63,023 nt of DNA, from NCBI GenBank assembly GCA_017560125.1, contig JAFYOS010000007.1, positions 1 to 63,023 on the forward strand. The letters run 5' to 3'. Source of the stretch: Bacteroidaceae bacterium (GTDB taxonomy: Bacteria > Bacteroidota > Bacteroidia > Bacteroidales > Bacteroidaceae). The notes beneath the pieces are model-generated. The model worked only from the letters and a program-made list of their open reading frames with translations. It was not told where the DNA came from and ran no database searches. Each line of letters begins with the position of its first letter. Position 1 is the stretch's first letter. Shown here one piece after another: positions 24,940 through 33,044 of this stretch. The translations under genes and the position numbers were made by a program.

Positions 24940-25066
24940 ATGATTTTTGTTTTTAGTATATATATTTGGTTATAAAATTTCAATGAAGTCTGTTCCATTT
25001 GGGCGTTGCCCGATGAGTCCATTGCTGTTCCCATCGGCTCCATGTCCCCGGGAATGGTGTAGCTCA

Positions 25067-25074
25067 CAAAAATA
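25067..25074 (-). promoter_or_regulatory. Possible -7 box for the ROK kinase-manA pair
   Basis: The minus strand reads TATTTTTG about 128 bases before the ROK start codon. The -33 side is not clear. Confidence 0.4.
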
Positions 25075-25148
25075 AAAAGAAATTTTCAAATTATCCGCTA
25101 TTTCGCAATGTTTTACAATTTCTTTTGCGTTCTCTGCCGTTATGGCTC

Positions 25149-25189
25149 AACGAAAAATCCGAGGCGATTTTGTCGCCACATCGGTCGTT
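25149..25189. repeat. Long bulged hairpin in the 24.9-25.3 kb gap
   Basis: AACGA (25149-25153), CCGA (25159-25162) and GGCGA (25163-25167) pair with TCGCC (25173-25177), TCGG (25181-25184) and TCGTT (25185-25189). That makes 14 base pairs interrupted by two internal loops. There is no T-run. It sits in a 400-base non-coding gap and its function is unknown. Confidence 0.6.
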
Positions 25190-25220
25190 CAATATTATTC
25201 TTATGTAAAATATTACGATT

Positions 25221-25262
25221 TTTATCCACCGAATAAAAAATTTCACTAACTTTATCCACGGA
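25221..25262 (+). repeat. Two DnaA-box-like direct repeats 30 bases apart
   Basis: TTTATCCACCGA (25221-25232) and TTTATCCACGGA (25251-25262) are near-identical. Each contains TTATCCAC, eight of nine bases of the classic DnaA box TTATCCACA. The spacer is AT-rich. A third, weaker TTATCC occurs at 25091. The gap lies between divergent genes. Apart from this, the hairpin at 25149 and a weak -7 box at 25067, I see nothing in 24940-25342. Confidence 0.5.
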
Positions 25263-25342
25263 GAATGTATCGGCGCTTTTATGCCTGAAATGGGCGGTCG
25301 TCGATACCGAAAATCTTTTTTGTCTATTAAATAAGAACAGAT

Positions 25343-26500
25343 ATGAAAAAGAAAATCAAGATGGGTATGTTGGGCGGTGGCCCCGGCTCGTTCATTGGCC
25401 CTGTGCATCGTATGGCTGCCAATTTGGATGGCCTCATTGAATTAGTGTGTGGCTGCTTCAGCTCGAATCCCGAAAAATCGGCGCAGACGGGCGAGGAACT
25501 ATGCTTGCCCAGTGAGCGTGTGTATGCTTCGTACCAGGAGATGATTGAAAAGGAGGCGCAACTTCCCGCCGACGAGCGTATGGACTTCCTTGCTATTGTA
25601 ACCCCTAACCATTTGCATTACGCACCGGCGGCAATGGCTATGGAGGCGGGCTTCCATGTGGCTTTGGACAAGCCTGTGACCTACTCGTTGGACGAGGCGA
25701 AGAGCTTGGCCGAGATTGCAGCACGCACCGGAAAGCGCATGCTGTTAACACACACATATAGCGGCTATCCTTTGGTGAAGGAGGCGCGTTTCCGCGTGCA
25801 GCGTGGCGATTTGGGAAAAATACGCCGCGTCTTTGTGGAGTACCCTCAGGGATGGCTCTCGACCGACTGCGCAGCCGTGAGCAAGCAGGCCGAATGGCGC
25901 GTCGATCCTTCGCGCTCGGGTAAGGCCGGTTGCATGGGCGACATTGGTACGCATGCCTTCCACTTGGCAAACTATATCACAGGCCTGAAGACGGTGGAGA
26001 TGTGTGCCGAGCTCAATTCGTTTGTCCCCGACCGTCTGTTGGACGACGATGGCACAGTGATGATACGCTACGAGGGTGGCGCCCGTTGTCTGCTCAGCGC
26101 GTCGCAGGTGTGTGCCGGCGTGGAGAACGGCTTGAATATAAGGGTTTACGGCGAGAAGGGCGGCCTCGAATGGCGTCAGGATAGCCCCAATACCATGATA
26201 TTCCGTCCGGTAGAGGGCGTTGCTCAAATCATTCGCACCGCTACCGCAAGCATTGAGTCGCCGGCGGCGCAGCACAATTCGCGTGTACCTGGTGGTCACC
26301 CCGAGGGCTTCATCGAGGCCTTTGCCAACCTCTATCGCAATTTCGCCCTCACCCTGATGGCCGATGCAGAGCAGCGCGAGCCTTCGGAGCTTTACCTCGA
26401 CTATCCTTCTATAGAGGACGGCATCGATGGCATGCAGTTTGTCGATGTGGTGGTCGAGTCGTCGGCTCAGAATGCAGCTTGGATAAAATGGAATAGATAG
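25343..26500 (+). CDS. Gfo/Idh/MocA-family oxidoreductase
   Basis: This 385-residue NAD(P)-dependent dehydrogenase has an N-terminal nucleotide fold (MGMLGGGPGSFIGPVHRMA) and the family motif DKPVTYSLDEAKSLAE, where many members have EKP. The second half is a mixed alpha/beta substrate domain (GKAGCMGDIGTHAFHLANYI). Members oxidise or reduce sugars and cyclitols, and the substrate here is open. There is no signal peptide, so it is cytoplasmic. It is transcribed away from the ROK-manA pair and ends at a strong terminator. Confidence 0.9.
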   Translation: MKKKIKMGMLGGGPGSFIGPVHRMAANLDGLIELVCGCFSSNPEKSAQTGEELCLPSERVYASYQEMIEKEAQLPADERMDFLAIVTPNHLHYAPAAMAMEAGFHVALDKPVTYSLDEAKSLAEIAARTGKRMLLTHTYSGYPLVKEARFRVQRGDLGKIRRVFVEYPQGWLSTDCAAVSKQAEWRVDPSRSGKAGCMGDIGTHAFHLANYITGLKTVEMCAELNSFVPDRLLDDDGTVMIRYEGGARCLLSASQVCAGVENGLNIRVYGEKGGLEWRQDSPNTMIFRPVEGVAQIIRTATASIESPAAQHNSRVPGGHPEGFIEAFANLYRNFALTLMADAEQREPSELYLDYPSIEDGIDGMQFVDVVVESSAQNAAWIKWNR

Positions 26501-26542
26501 CGCTACGGCTATTGTAGCCCATGCGCTAGTACAATGAAACAG

Positions 26543-26593
26543 CAGCGCCCAAGGTTCGTACTAAAACCTTGGGCGCTGATTATTTTTTTTTTT
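26543..26593 (+). terminator. Intrinsic terminator after the Gfo/Idh/MocA gene
   Basis: Fourteen bases (26543-26556) pair perfectly with 26565-26578 and a long T-run covers 26581-26592. Confidence 0.9.
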
Positions 26594-26601
26594 GTAGGCG
26601 T

Positions 26602-27393
26602 TTACTCCTTAATATCTCCTACGGCAATCTGGTACTCTTTCCACAGTTCGTCAATGTCGGCAGCCTCGCCAAATATGTGTTTGATGGCTCCGTTGAACGA
26701 CCAGGGCACCACGTCCAGTGCGCTCTTGTTGAACTTGCGAATGAAGTCCGGATCTTTGTTGTCGCGCAACCACACGATGAAGTAACCCGCTGTTCTGTAT
26801 CCATCCATGTAGTTTCCGCCTTTAGGACGGTCAACCTCGCCATTGAATCCGCCGTTGGCTATGCGCACTGCATCGGCAACACCTTCGATGAAGGCCCAGA
26901 ACACGCGGTTCGAACCGTATGTGCCAATGCCCTGCGGCTCCAACTGATAGGCGTGGGTTAATTCGTGCAATAGCACGCCACGGGTTTCGAAGAAGACCTT
27001 TGCAGTGTCGTTGTTTGTGAAGGAATTGGCAACATATTTGGTGCTGTAATAGATTGACACCTCGCCGTCGCCGCCACCTTTACCCGAAATGCCGTCCATC
27101 TCTTCTATAGTGTAGTGCAGGTTGTTTACTGGCACAATGCTATCCTCGGGCGAGAAATACAGTGTATTTAATACAGTGCGCGCCTGCTCGGAAATATACT
27201 CTTCAGGGTTGGGTATCAAGCTATGATAGATGAGAGAACCTTCACTCTCGGGAGATTTGTCCTCGAACAAAATATTACCAACAAAATAATTGTCCCACTG
27301 CTCTGCAGTTGCTGTGGTGGCCTCGGGCTTGCTTGTGCATGCCGCCAATCCTAATGCCAATCCTAATGCGCCGATAAGATAACTTTTTTTCAT
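26602..27393 (-). CDS. Basic-secretory-protein-like putative metallopeptidase, lipoprotein
   Basis: This 263-residue protein has a lipobox LGLAAC (Cys19) and a zinc-binding helix LLHELTHAYQ (His143 and His147). It resembles the plant basic secretory protein family, thought to be peptidases. IEGVADAVRIANGGF and the closing GYRTAGYFIVWL match that family. I chose the ATG at 27393, because in-frame sequence further upstream (to 27591) runs through the tRNA terminator and has no signal peptide. It is probably at the cell surface or in the periplasm. The 3' end is convergent with the Gfo/Idh/MocA gene. Confidence 0.85.
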   Translation of the reverse strand: MKKSYLIGALGLALGLAACTSKPEATTATAEQWDNYFVGNILFEDKSPESEGSLIYHSLIPNPEEYISEQARTVLNTLYFSPEDSIVPVNNLHYTIEEMDGISGKGGGDGEVSIYYSTKYVANSFTNNDTAKVFFETRGVLLHELTHAYQLEPQGIGTYGSNRVFWAFIEGVADAVRIANGGFNGEVDRPKGGNYMDGYRTAGYFIVWLRDNKDPDFIRKFNKSALDVVPWSFNGAIKHIFGEAADIDELWKEYQIAVGDIKE

Positions 27394-27510
27394 AGTTCTA
27401 TGCTTTGTGCTTTTGTTTATATTTTTACAACGGACAAAATTATAAATAAATATAATAAGTAGAAAGAAATGCCCGATAAAACAATGCGGGAGGGGGTGAA
27501 CGATGGGCAT

Positions 27511-27553
27511 AAAAAGATAAAATCCTTGCAGGTTATCCTGCAAGGATTTTATC
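27511..27553 (-). terminator. Intrinsic terminator of tRNA-Leu
   Basis: A perfect 17-bp stem (27516-27532 with 27537-27553) starts one base after the tRNA 3' end, and five T follow on the minus strand. Confidence 0.88.
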
Positions 27554-27640
27554 TGGTACTCGAAGCGGGACTCGAACCCGCACAACCGCAATGGTCAAGG
27601 GATTTTAAGTCCCTCGTGTCTACCATTCCACCATTCGAGC
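27554..27640 (-). tRNA. tRNA-Leu, anticodon TAA
   Basis: The acceptor GCTCGAA pairs with TTCGAGT, and the anticodon arm GGGACTTAAAATCCC gives TAA. A long variable arm, typical of class II tRNAs, and the T-arm GGGTTCGAGTCCC follow. CCA is encoded at the 3' end. Confidence 0.95.
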
Positions 27641-27688
27641 AACCTTTATTGCCATAGTGCGGCACATGGCCGTTTTGCGATAGCGGTG

Positions 27689-27719
27689 CAAAGGTAAGCA
27701 GTTTTGCTAAAATATCAAA
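27689..27719 (-). promoter_or_regulatory. Promoter of tRNA-Leu
   Basis: On the minus strand TTTG (27719-27716), 19 bases, then TACCTTTG (27696-27689) match the Bacteroidota consensus. The tRNA begins 48 bases downstream. Confidence 0.78.
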
Positions 27720-27776
27720 AGAAAATCTTCAATAAATTGTAAATGCGTCATTTGCTTTGCTTGGCGGTGCGGCTCT

Positions 27777-28748
27777 CTATGCCTTGCAATCTGTTTTCGC
27801 GCACTGCCCTGTCTTTTCGAAGTACTTGGCGAGCACGGCGAGCGATATAAGGTTTTCGCGGTGCTTGTTGCGGAATTGTTCCACATATTCGTTGGCGTGC
27901 TTTATTATCTCTTTTGCCTCGTCTATGTGGTTGTTGTAGTATTCAATGCGTTCCAACAGGTCGGAGTAGTCGGGCTTTATTTCGATGTAGTGGTAGTTGG
28001 GGATGAGCGTGCCCTCCATGAACCATGTTTCGTAGGTGGGGCGTGGCATCACCGCTATGCAGTTGCTCGACATCACCCACTTGAGGTTGCTTGCCACATC
28101 GACGCCCTCGAGTGCCATTATGTAGCGGCATTTGAAGTGCTCCTCGACGCTCATGCCAGGGCCTTTCCATTCGGCGGGGTTCACCGAGTGGCCTGCGGTG
28201 TCGCGCAGGTCGCACATGGGATGGCCGAACCATTTCTCGAAGAAGCGTATGCGGCAGGGTTTGCCATTGGCGTCGCCGCGGAAGAGTATCTTGTTCTCTT
28301 TCTCCTCGAAGGGAATGGGATCGTTCACAAAAAAGAAGTGGCGCACCTTGTTCAGCTTCATCAGTACGGAATTGGCATTGTCGCCGGCTATGGGGCGGCT
28401 CTTCACTATTGTGGGGTGGGGCGGTATGGTGGTTACATCGCCTCCCTTGAGCAGCCAGCGCAGCGGTGCATCAAAGTAGCGTGTATATTCATAGGTGTCG
28501 AAAAAATATACACTGCCGCACTTCTTGTTTTTCAGTGTGTGCTCGCCCAGCGTGGGGGCATCGGCGGGCAGTGTGGCTCCGTCGGCGAGTCGGTTGTAGT
28601 AATCGACGCGGCTCATTATGTACTCCTTCTCGGGCGAGGCGGCTATCTCTTTCAGCCTGCGGCGCAGTATGTGGCGCAGAATGAATTTGGGGCATAGTAG
28701 CAGTGAGTAACTGCGCAGATAATAGGCTATTTTGGTGTTTTTTGCCAT
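27777..28748 (-). CDS. GT90-family (CAP10-like) glycosyltransferase
   Basis: This 323-residue predicted cytoplasmic enzyme resembles the CAP10/GT90 glycosyltransferases that act on capsule or LPS core. Marks include ILFRGDANGKPCRIRFFEKW, ECKCRY-type metal or sugar sites replaced here by EEHFKCRYIMALEG, and SSNCIAVMPRPTYETWF. The N-terminus is basic and amphipathic (LRSYSLLLCPKFILRHIL), so it may sit on the membrane. It is 20 bases after an LTA-synthase-like gene on the same strand, and both probably decorate a surface polymer. Confidence 0.82.
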   Translation of the reverse strand: MAKNTKIAYYLRSYSLLLCPKFILRHILRRRLKEIAASPEKEYIMSRVDYYNRLADGATLPADAPTLGEHTLKNKKCGSVYFFDTYEYTRYFDAPLRWLLKGGDVTTIPPHPTIVKSRPIAGDNANSVLMKLNKVRHFFFVNDPIPFEEKENKILFRGDANGKPCRIRFFEKWFGHPMCDLRDTAGHSVNPAEWKGPGMSVEEHFKCRYIMALEGVDVASNLKWVMSSNCIAVMPRPTYETWFMEGTLIPNYHYIEIKPDYSDLLERIEYYNNHIDEAKEIIKHANEYVEQFRNKHRENLISLAVLAKYFEKTGQCAKTDCKA

Positions 28749-28768
28749 ATTTTTGTCGGTTTCTCGGT

Positions 28769-30598
28769 TCAGCGTTGCTGAAAATTGTTGTATGTGGCTT
28801 GCAATATGGTCTTGGCGTTTCTGAGGCGCTCTCCGGTGGGGTCGGCGGGCTCCTCTATGCGTGTGGCTTGCGCGTCAAGGTCGTATAGCGTGTAGCCTGT
28901 GGAGTCTATTATGGATATGCCGTTGTTGAACGTGTGGTAGGCAAAGGGGTATCTGTACGATGGCGACAGCACGTTGCGGCTATATTCGAATCTGTCGGTA
29001 GGCAGGCCCATCTGTGCCAATATGGTGGCGGAAAGGTCGCTCTGGTTGCACAGCAGGTCTATCTCCTTGTGCTTGCTCAGTGCACCGCCCAGTAGCAATA
29101 GTGGTATTTTGTTGCGTGTAGCATCGTCGCCTTCAACCCTTTGCGGGTAGCGTGCCAGTGTGTGGTCGGGTAGCATTATCACCAGTGTGTTATCCCATAT
29201 GTCGCTCTCTTTCAGACGGTCGATGAAGCGTCCCAGGCACGAATCGGTGTAGGCAAATGCGTTGGCTATTTCGTCGTTGGCGATGCGGCTGTAGGGTACT
29301 GTCCAGGGCTCGTGGCTACTCAGCGTCAGGTAGGTGATGTGCCACGGTTGCTCGGTGCGGTTCGTCGCCAGAGTGTAGAGCGAATCGAAGGTTATGTGGT
29401 CGGTTACGCCCCACAGGTGTGTGCCCTGCTGTTTCAGGGTGAAATCTGTGTCGGCTATCAGTTCGTTGTAGCCGGTGGAGTAGAGATAGCTCTTCATGTT
29501 GGTGAAATTGATGTCGCCACCATAGAGAAAAGTATTGTGGTAGCCGGCTTCGCTCAGCGAGGCTGCGAGCGATGGCAGGTTGCGGCTCTTTATGGGCGAC
29601 TTCATCACCGAGGTTTTCGGGAACGAGGCATATCCGCTCAGTGTGCACAGCACGCCGCGGTCGGTGCGGTAGCTGTTGGCATGGCAGTTGGTGAATATGA
29701 CACCCTCTTTGACCAGCTTGTCGAAATTGGGCGTTACGCCTTTTATGCCACCCTGGCTCTCGATGAGCGGGCTTCCCATGCCCTCGAGTATGATAGTAAT
29801 GATATTGGGGCGGGTGGTTCTGAGCAGGGTGTCGGTTATTGCATTGTCGTGGGGGTAGAGCGCCTTCATGTCGGCCTCCACCTGCGACGATTCGTAGAAT
29901 TTATAGGCATCGGTGTAGTCGTCGCGCTTGCCCATGGAGTAAATGAAACTGAATACGGGGTTTACGGCCGAGTGGTTCAGGAACTGGTTGTCGCTGTAAT
30001 ATACCTTACCAATATTGTTCGTCGATTCGCCCACACCGCCGCGTATGGCAAGGAACAGCACTCCGCCCACGAGCAACAGCGCCGATAGCAGGGCTATGCT
30101 ATGCTTGCCGGGCTGCAATCGTGTGGGGGTGGCTCTGTTCAGTGCAACGAAAATGGCCACAGAGAATATTACGGTAAGCAGTAACCTTATTATTATATAG
30201 CCGGTGGTGACGCTTGCGAAGGCGTTCGACGGTGAATCTATGTATATAAGGAACGAAGCGTCCAGTTTGAACCCCCAAAAAGGGTAGAGGCTTATGTCGG
30301 CAACGAATGCCATGGCAACAGCTATGGCGACAAGGATATTATATATTTTAAGTACCTTGCGCAGTGGCATGCGCACGAAAATTCCCGCTATTGCTAAGAG
30401 CAGGGGAACGGCTGTGAGATAGCCTGCTACGGCTATGTCGAGCGGCAGGCCGCCAACAGCAACGTCTATATAGTCCTGTATGCTGTAATCCTCGCTGCTG
30501 TTCATGGCCAGAAACAGTAGTCGCAGTGGCACGAAGCAGAGCAGCAATGTGATGTAGTATCGTAGGATGTAGGCTGTTTTTTCTTTGAAATTTTCCAT
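28769..30598 (-). CDS. LTA-synthase-like phosphoglycerol/phosphoethanolamine transferase
   Basis: This 609-residue protein has five predicted N-terminal membrane segments (to about residue 200) and a periplasmic sulfatase-fold domain. The catalytic part shows IITIILEGMGSP (metal-binding Glu), RTDRGVLCTLSGY (the likely nucleophilic Thr) and VIMLPDHTLARYP (metal-binding Asp and His). In Gram-negative bacteria such enzymes move phosphoglycerol or phosphoethanolamine from phospholipid onto glycans or lipid A. The acceptor is unknown. The gene neighbours a GT90 glycosyltransferase. Confidence 0.87.
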   Translation of the reverse strand: MENFKEKTAYILRYYITLLLCFVPLRLLFLAMNSSEDYSIQDYIDVAVGGLPLDIAVAGYLTAVPLLLAIAGIFVRMPLRKVLKIYNILVAIAVAMAFVADISLYPFWGFKLDASFLIYIDSPSNAFASVTTGYIIIRLLLTVIFSVAIFVALNRATPTRLQPGKHSIALLSALLLVGGVLFLAIRGGVGESTNNIGKVYYSDNQFLNHSAVNPVFSFIYSMGKRDDYTDAYKFYESSQVEADMKALYPHDNAITDTLLRTTRPNIITIILEGMGSPLIESQGGIKGVTPNFDKLVKEGVIFTNCHANSYRTDRGVLCTLSGYASFPKTSVMKSPIKSRNLPSLAASLSEAGYHNTFLYGGDINFTNMKSYLYSTGYNELIADTDFTLKQQGTHLWGVTDHITFDSLYTLATNRTEQPWHITYLTLSSHEPWTVPYSRIANDEIANAFAYTDSCLGRFIDRLKESDIWDNTLVIMLPDHTLARYPQRVEGDDATRNKIPLLLLGGALSKHKEIDLLCNQSDLSATILAQMGLPTDRFEYSRNVLSPSYRYPFAYHTFNNGISIIDSTGYTLYDLDAQATRIEEPADPTGERLRNAKTILQATYNNFQQR

Positions 30599-30613
30599 AA
30601 GCGCTCCATTTTT

Positions 30614-30634
30614 GCGACAGGCTGTACCTGTCGC
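30614..30634. repeat. Short perfect hairpin between lipoprotein and LTA-synthase-like genes
   Basis: GCGACAGG (30614-30621) pairs with CCTGTCGC (30627-30634) around a five-base loop, in a 45-base gap. No T-run follows on the coding strand. It may be an RNA-processing or stabilising element. Confidence 0.55.
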
Positions 30635-30643
30635 CTTCCCGGG

Positions 30644-31165
30644 TTAGTTTCTTATAATAAGTTCGGTGCCGAGCATGGTGTATTTATATCTCCACAGCGG
30701 GTGGCTCTTGCCCTTGACGGCGATGCCTTCGTTGTTGAGGTCGAAAACGCTACCACACTTGCTGCAGCTTGCCAGTCCGCTGCCATCGTGTGCCACGTTG
30801 AGCCTGTCGCGCGCTGTTGCACACGAGGTGCAGGTCAAATCGTACACCCATATGGTGCCGTCGCCCAAGGCAGGAGTGCCTATAATCAATCCGCCCGAGC
30901 CAAACTGGAATTTCTCGCGCAGCTCCACTTCGGTGAGGTTGTGTGTGGTGCGGTTGCCGTTGGCATCTGTCACCTCGTAGGCGCTGTAACTATTCTTGGG
31001 ACGCACGGTGATGAACTGCCCGTACGATGTTACCTGATTGAACGGGTGGTATGCGGTGTCGCATTTGAAATAGGCTCGGAAGCCCGAGAAGGGGTTCTCG
31101 TTCTCGCATGCGACGAGTGTGATGAGCAGTGCAAATGCAAAAAATAGTTTTGTAATGCTTTTCAT
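30644..31165 (-). CDS. Rieske-like lipoprotein with four cysteines
   Basis: This 173-residue protein has a lipobox LVAC (Cys20). The C-terminal half reads like a Rieske fold (WVYDLTCTSC, then CSKCGSVFDL and PLWRYKYTMLGTELII), but the usual Cys-x-His and Cys-x-x-His ligands are replaced by two Cys-x-x-Cys pairs (Cys112/115 and Cys134/137). It may therefore bind zinc or a rubredoxin-like iron instead of a 2Fe-2S cluster. It lies between argH and the LTA-synthase-like gene on the same strand. The function is unknown and the fold assignment is inference. Confidence 0.75.
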   Translation of the reverse strand: MKSITKLFFAFALLITLVACENENPFSGFRAYFKCDTAYHPFNQVTSYGQFITVRPKNSYSAYEVTDANGNRTTHNLTEVELREKFQFGSGGLIIGTPALGDGTIWVYDLTCTSCATARDRLNVAHDGSGLASCSKCGSVFDLNNEGIAVKGKSHPLWRYKYTMLGTELIIRN

Positions 31166-31192
31166 TTTCTTAGATTGCTTTTTAATGAATTA

Positions 31193-31231
31193 ACGGTAAA
31201 AACGGCATCCTTTTTTATCCGCCTTTACCGT
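31193..31231. repeat. Imperfect hairpin between argH and the Rieske-like lipoprotein
   Basis: ACGGTAAA (31193-31200) pairs with TTTACCGT (31224-31231), with three more pairs inside after a mismatch. It could be a weak minus-strand terminator for argH, though no T-run follows. Confidence 0.4.
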
Positions 31232-31255
31232 CAATTCCATTGTTTGCTTTGTAGG

Positions 31256-32596
31256 TTATCGCTTGAGCAATGCCTTTTCGGCCTGCTCGGCCTTTTCGAA
31301 TCCGAAGCCGTCGAAGATGCTGTTCATGAGCTCCTCTATGCGGTCGTTGCACAGGTTGCCTATGCTGCCCTCGTGTGTGTGGGCTATCTTTTTGTCGGGA
31401 ACGAATGTGCCCGCTTCTATATCGAGGCCCACCTTCTTGTATGCGTCGCGGAAGGGCATGCCCTCGCTTGCAAGACGGTTCACCTCCTCCACGCTGAACA
31501 TGGCGTCGTAGCGGCTGTCGTCAAGGATGTTCTCGTTCACCTCCATACGCTCAATTATGTAGTTTGCCATTTTAATGCAGTCTTTAAGCTGCTCGATGGC
31601 GGGGATAAAGAGCTCTTTTATTATCTGAAGGTCGCGGAAATATCCTACCGGCAGGTTGTTCATAATCATTATGATGTCGGTGGGGAGTGCCTGCAGGCGG
31701 TTGCACTTGGCGCGAAGAAGCTCGAATACATCGGGGTTCTTCTTGTGGGGCATGATGCTTGAGCCTGTGGTGCACTCGGCCGGCAGTTTCACAAAACCGA
31801 AGTTCTGCGAATTGAACATGCAGGCGTCGAAGGCAAGCTTGGCCAGTGTGCCCGCTACGCTTGCAATGGCATATGCCACGTTTCTCTCGCTTTTGCCGCG
31901 TCCCATCTGTGCATACACTACGTTGTAGTTCATGCTGTCGAAGCCCAACAGCTCGGTGGTCATTGTGCGGTTCAAGGGGAACGACGAGCCATAGCCGGCT
32001 GCCGAACCAAGCGGGTTGCGGTTGCACATTTTGTATGCCGCTTGAAGGAAGAGCATGTCGTCGGTAAGGCCCTCGGCATAGGCGCCGAACCACAGGCCGA
32101 ACGACGAGGGCATGGCTACCTGCAGATGGGTGTATCCGGGCATCAGCACATCCTTGTATCTGTTGCTCTGTGCAATGAGCGAGTCGAACAGCTCTTTCAC
32201 TCCTTTGCACACAGCCTTCAGCTCGTTGCGTGTGTATAGCTTCAGATCGACAAGCACCTGGTCGTTGCGCGAACGGCCGCTGTGTATCTTCTTGCCTGTG
32301 TCGCCGAGCTTGCGGGTGAGCATGAGCTCTACCTGTGAATGTACATCCTCCACGCCCTCTTCTATTACAAATTCGCCCTTCTCGGCTATTGCATATATTT
32401 CGCGCAGTTCGCGGTGCAGGTCGTTCATCTCCTCCTCGGTGAGCAGGCCGATGCTTTGCAACATGGCACTGTGCGCTATCGAACCGAGCACATCGTATGG
32501 CGCCAGGTAGAGGTCCATCTCGATGTCGCGGCCGACGGTGAAGCGTTCTATTTCAGGGTTTACTGTGGTGTTTTTCTCCCACAATTTTTTTGCCAT
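31256..32596 (-). CDS. argH: Argininosuccinate lyase
   Basis: This 446-residue cytoplasmic enzyme splits argininosuccinate into arginine and fumarate. The superfamily signature GSSIMPHKKNPD is present, as are EDVHSQVELML, GKKIHSGRSRNDQ and GYTHLQVAMP. The length fits. It is last of a probable eIF1-like/pyrE/SRPBCC/argH operon. No other arginine gene is in view. Confidence 0.95.
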   Translation of the reverse strand: MAKKLWEKNTTVNPEIERFTVGRDIEMDLYLAPYDVLGSIAHSAMLQSIGLLTEEEMNDLHRELREIYAIAEKGEFVIEEGVEDVHSQVELMLTRKLGDTGKKIHSGRSRNDQVLVDLKLYTRNELKAVCKGVKELFDSLIAQSNRYKDVLMPGYTHLQVAMPSSFGLWFGAYAEGLTDDMLFLQAAYKMCNRNPLGSAAGYGSSFPLNRTMTTELLGFDSMNYNVVYAQMGRGKSERNVAYAIASVAGTLAKLAFDACMFNSQNFGFVKLPAECTTGSSIMPHKKNPDVFELLRAKCNRLQALPTDIIMIMNNLPVGYFRDLQIIKELFIPAIEQLKDCIKMANYIIERMEVNENILDDSRYDAMFSVEEVNRLASEGMPFRDAYKKVGLDIEAGTFVPDKKIAHTHEGSIGNLCNDRIEELMNSIFDGFGFEKAEQAEKALLKR

Positions 32597-32614
32597 ATCA
32601 GTTTCGGGTTTTTA

Positions 32615-33025
32615 TTAGTAAGGGATTTTCGAAAGAACTGTGCCAATCTTCTCGAGGGCATCTTTCAAGGGCTTCTCAATCATGCCTTTGAGCATGAAAT
32701 TTATTTCGGCCTTCACAACGACACGCATTTTCGATGCCTCGCTTCCGTCGGGTATCACCTGCACCCACATGTTGAAGGGCAGGGGCGAATTGTCGGCTGC
32801 AAATTTCACGCATTTGGGTGTTTCGCGGTCAACCACTCTGAGTGTCACCTTGCCAACGGGGGGTACATCTGCTGTCACGCTGTCGCGGTCGAATGAGAAT
32901 TCCTTTACTTTGTCCTCGGGCAGCTTGTCTTTAAGTGCCTCGAGGTTGTTCAGGTCTTCCAGTTTTGCATATACTCTTTCCTGTGAGTAGGGTATGCTGA
33001 ATGTGCTGCTTTCGTATTGAGCCAT
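32615..33025 (-). CDS. SRPBCC-fold protein
   Basis: This 136-residue protein opens with SSTFSIPYSQERVYAKLEDL and continues as a START/polyketide-cyclase-like helix-grip fold (FNMWVQVIPDGSEASKMRVVVKAEI, with a long last helix). Such proteins bind hydrophobic ligands or act as chaperone-like factors. No specific function can be given. It lies between pyrE (19 bases) and argH (18 bases). Confidence 0.78.
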   Translation of the reverse strand: MAQYESSTFSIPYSQERVYAKLEDLNNLEALKDKLPEDKVKEFSFDRDSVTADVPPVGKVTLRVVDRETPKCVKFAADNSPLPFNMWVQVIPDGSEASKMRVVVKAEINFMLKGMIEKPLKDALEKIGTVLSKIPY

Positions 33026-33044
33026 AATTTCAGTGCTTGTGTTC

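Noticed and set aside
25091-25408. 105-residue minus-strand open frame in the 24.9-25.3 kb gap
   Set aside because: It overlaps the start of the Gfo/Idh/MocA gene and the hairpin region, and shows no family features.
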